The notes beneath the pieces are model-generated. The model was not told the DNA's origin, did no database searches, and saw only the letters and a list, made by a program, of their open reading frames with translations. 64,000 nucleotides of DNA from Flavihumibacter profundi (lineage in GTDB: Bacteria; Bacteroidota; Bacteroidia; Chitinophagales; Chitinophagaceae), in NCBI RefSeq assembly GCF_020076305.1, contig NZ_JAIQXE010000003.1, forward strand, positions 620,001 to 684,000, in the 5' to 3' direction. A program made the translations under genes and the position numbers. Position 1 is the first letter of the stretch; each line of letters begins with the position of its first letter. Of the stretch, positions 63,596-64,000 are shown piece by piece.

Positions 63596-64000
63596 TTAAT
63601 ACCCAGGATTCTGAACCAGTTTGTTATTCCTGCTCATTTCATCACGGGTAATAGGACGGTAATACATTTTATCATCCCATTTACGCCTTTCGTTTTCTGT
63701 ATTGTCTACTGGAGTGTATGTATAATCATAAACAGAAGTATCGTGCCTGTAAGGAACAAGGGCTGTTTTCCCAGTCTTCAGTTTTGCCGTTACATTAATG
63801 GCTTTAATTCCCCGACCAACTGTTTGCTCCGGAATCATCCAGCGTCTTGCATCATGGTAACGATGTTCTTCATAAACCAGTTCTATTCTCCGTTCATTAC
63901 GATAGAGGTTTACCAGGTCTGCACCGGTAACTGTATTTGGAATAGCAGGCATACCTGCACGGAACCTGATTTTATTCAGCCAATCCCTTGCTGAAGCTTC
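63596..64000 (-). CDS. SusD/RagB-family lipoprotein, C-terminal part (cut by window edge)
   Basis: The frame is open from the right edge to the stop at 63596, giving the last 134 residues. RNERRIELVYEEHRYHDARRW is the hallmark of the SusD/RagB C-terminal domain, followed by the usual MYYRPITRDEMSRNNKLVQNPGY end. The partner susC is expected beyond the window at higher coordinates. It heads the unit with the FG-GAP and haloperoxidase genes. Confidence 0.92.
   Translation of the reverse strand, partial: EASARDWLNKIRFRAGMPAIPNTVTGADLVNLYRNERRIELVYEEHRYHDARRWMIPEQTVGRGIKAINVTAKLKTGKTALVPYRHDTSVYDYTYTPVDNTENERRKWDDKMYYRPITRDEMSRNNKLVQNPGY

Noticed and set aside
1-64000. CRISPR arrays, insertion sequences, prophage or plasmid genes
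   Set aside because: No regularly spaced direct repeats, transposase, integrase or phage structural genes were seen.

Overview
The window reads as chromosome of a Bacteroidota bacterium, most likely a Chitinophagaceae-like soil or plant-associated species. Reasons: SusC/SusD pairs, secreted and lipoprotein enzymes with typical Bacteroidota signal peptides, a type IX secretion-like C-terminal tail, very little Shine-Dalgarno signal, and promoters of the Bacteroidota form TTTG - about 20 nt - TAnnTTTG (the clearest lies before gnd at 52059-52090). No tRNA, rRNA, CRISPR array, insertion sequence or phage gene was seen. Both ends cut a gene: a GH127 enzyme on the left and a SusD on the right.

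Region 1 (1-18430) looks like one integrated locus for using hydroxyproline-rich plant cell-wall glycoprotein. It holds two GH127 (beta-L-arabinofuranosidase family) enzymes, a GH43-like enzyme, a Tat-exported Gfo/Idh/MocA enzyme, an APC permease, a SusC/SusD importer, a secreted DUF885 metallopeptidase and all four enzymes of bacterial trans-4-hydroxy-L-proline catabolism: epimerase, D-hydroxyproline dehydrogenase, DapA-type deaminase and 2-oxoglutarate semialdehyde dehydrogenase. Arabinose chains beta-linked to hydroxyproline are the hallmark of extensins, so sugar and amino acid halves of one substrate appear to be handled together.

Region 2 (18469-32172) has a lipid kinase, a membrane patatin, heme A synthase and a universal stress protein, then a sulfide/persulfide detoxification block (23783-29343): SQR, two YeeE/YedE half-transporters, thioredoxin, a small membrane protein, rhodanese, a CstB-like metallo-beta-lactamase/rhodanese fusion and a Crp-type regulator. 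Two TGTGA-N6-TCACA-like operators sit before the two transcription units at identical spacing from a -7-like element. RNase HII, a GNAT acetyltransferase, a Sua5/YciO protein and a cupin/JmjC protein follow.

Region 3 (32173-41306): an intergenic stretch with a candidate small RNA and an inverted heptamer-repeat element, an orphan 2-oxoacid:ferredoxin oxidoreductase beta subunit behind a leader hairpin, a LacI regulator, and two large secreted proteins (DUF6067/GH123_N-like and DUF5107-TPR). LacI-type operators near the regulator recur 15 kb away before the sugar transporter.

Region 4 (41311-57070): an AhpD-like protein, an S9 peptidase, two tandem macroglobulin/plug proteins, an RRM protein, an MFS efflux pump, then a sugar transporter followed by the complete oxidative pentose phosphate branch (gnd-zwf-pgl), a secreted T9SS-type protein and a Dabb protein.

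Region 5 (57134-64000, minus strand): SusD (cut), a strong terminator hairpin, a 1112-residue FG-GAP/UnbV lipoprotein, a vanadium haloperoxidase-like lipoprotein and a second FG-GAP/UnbV protein, an under-described SusCD-linked unit.
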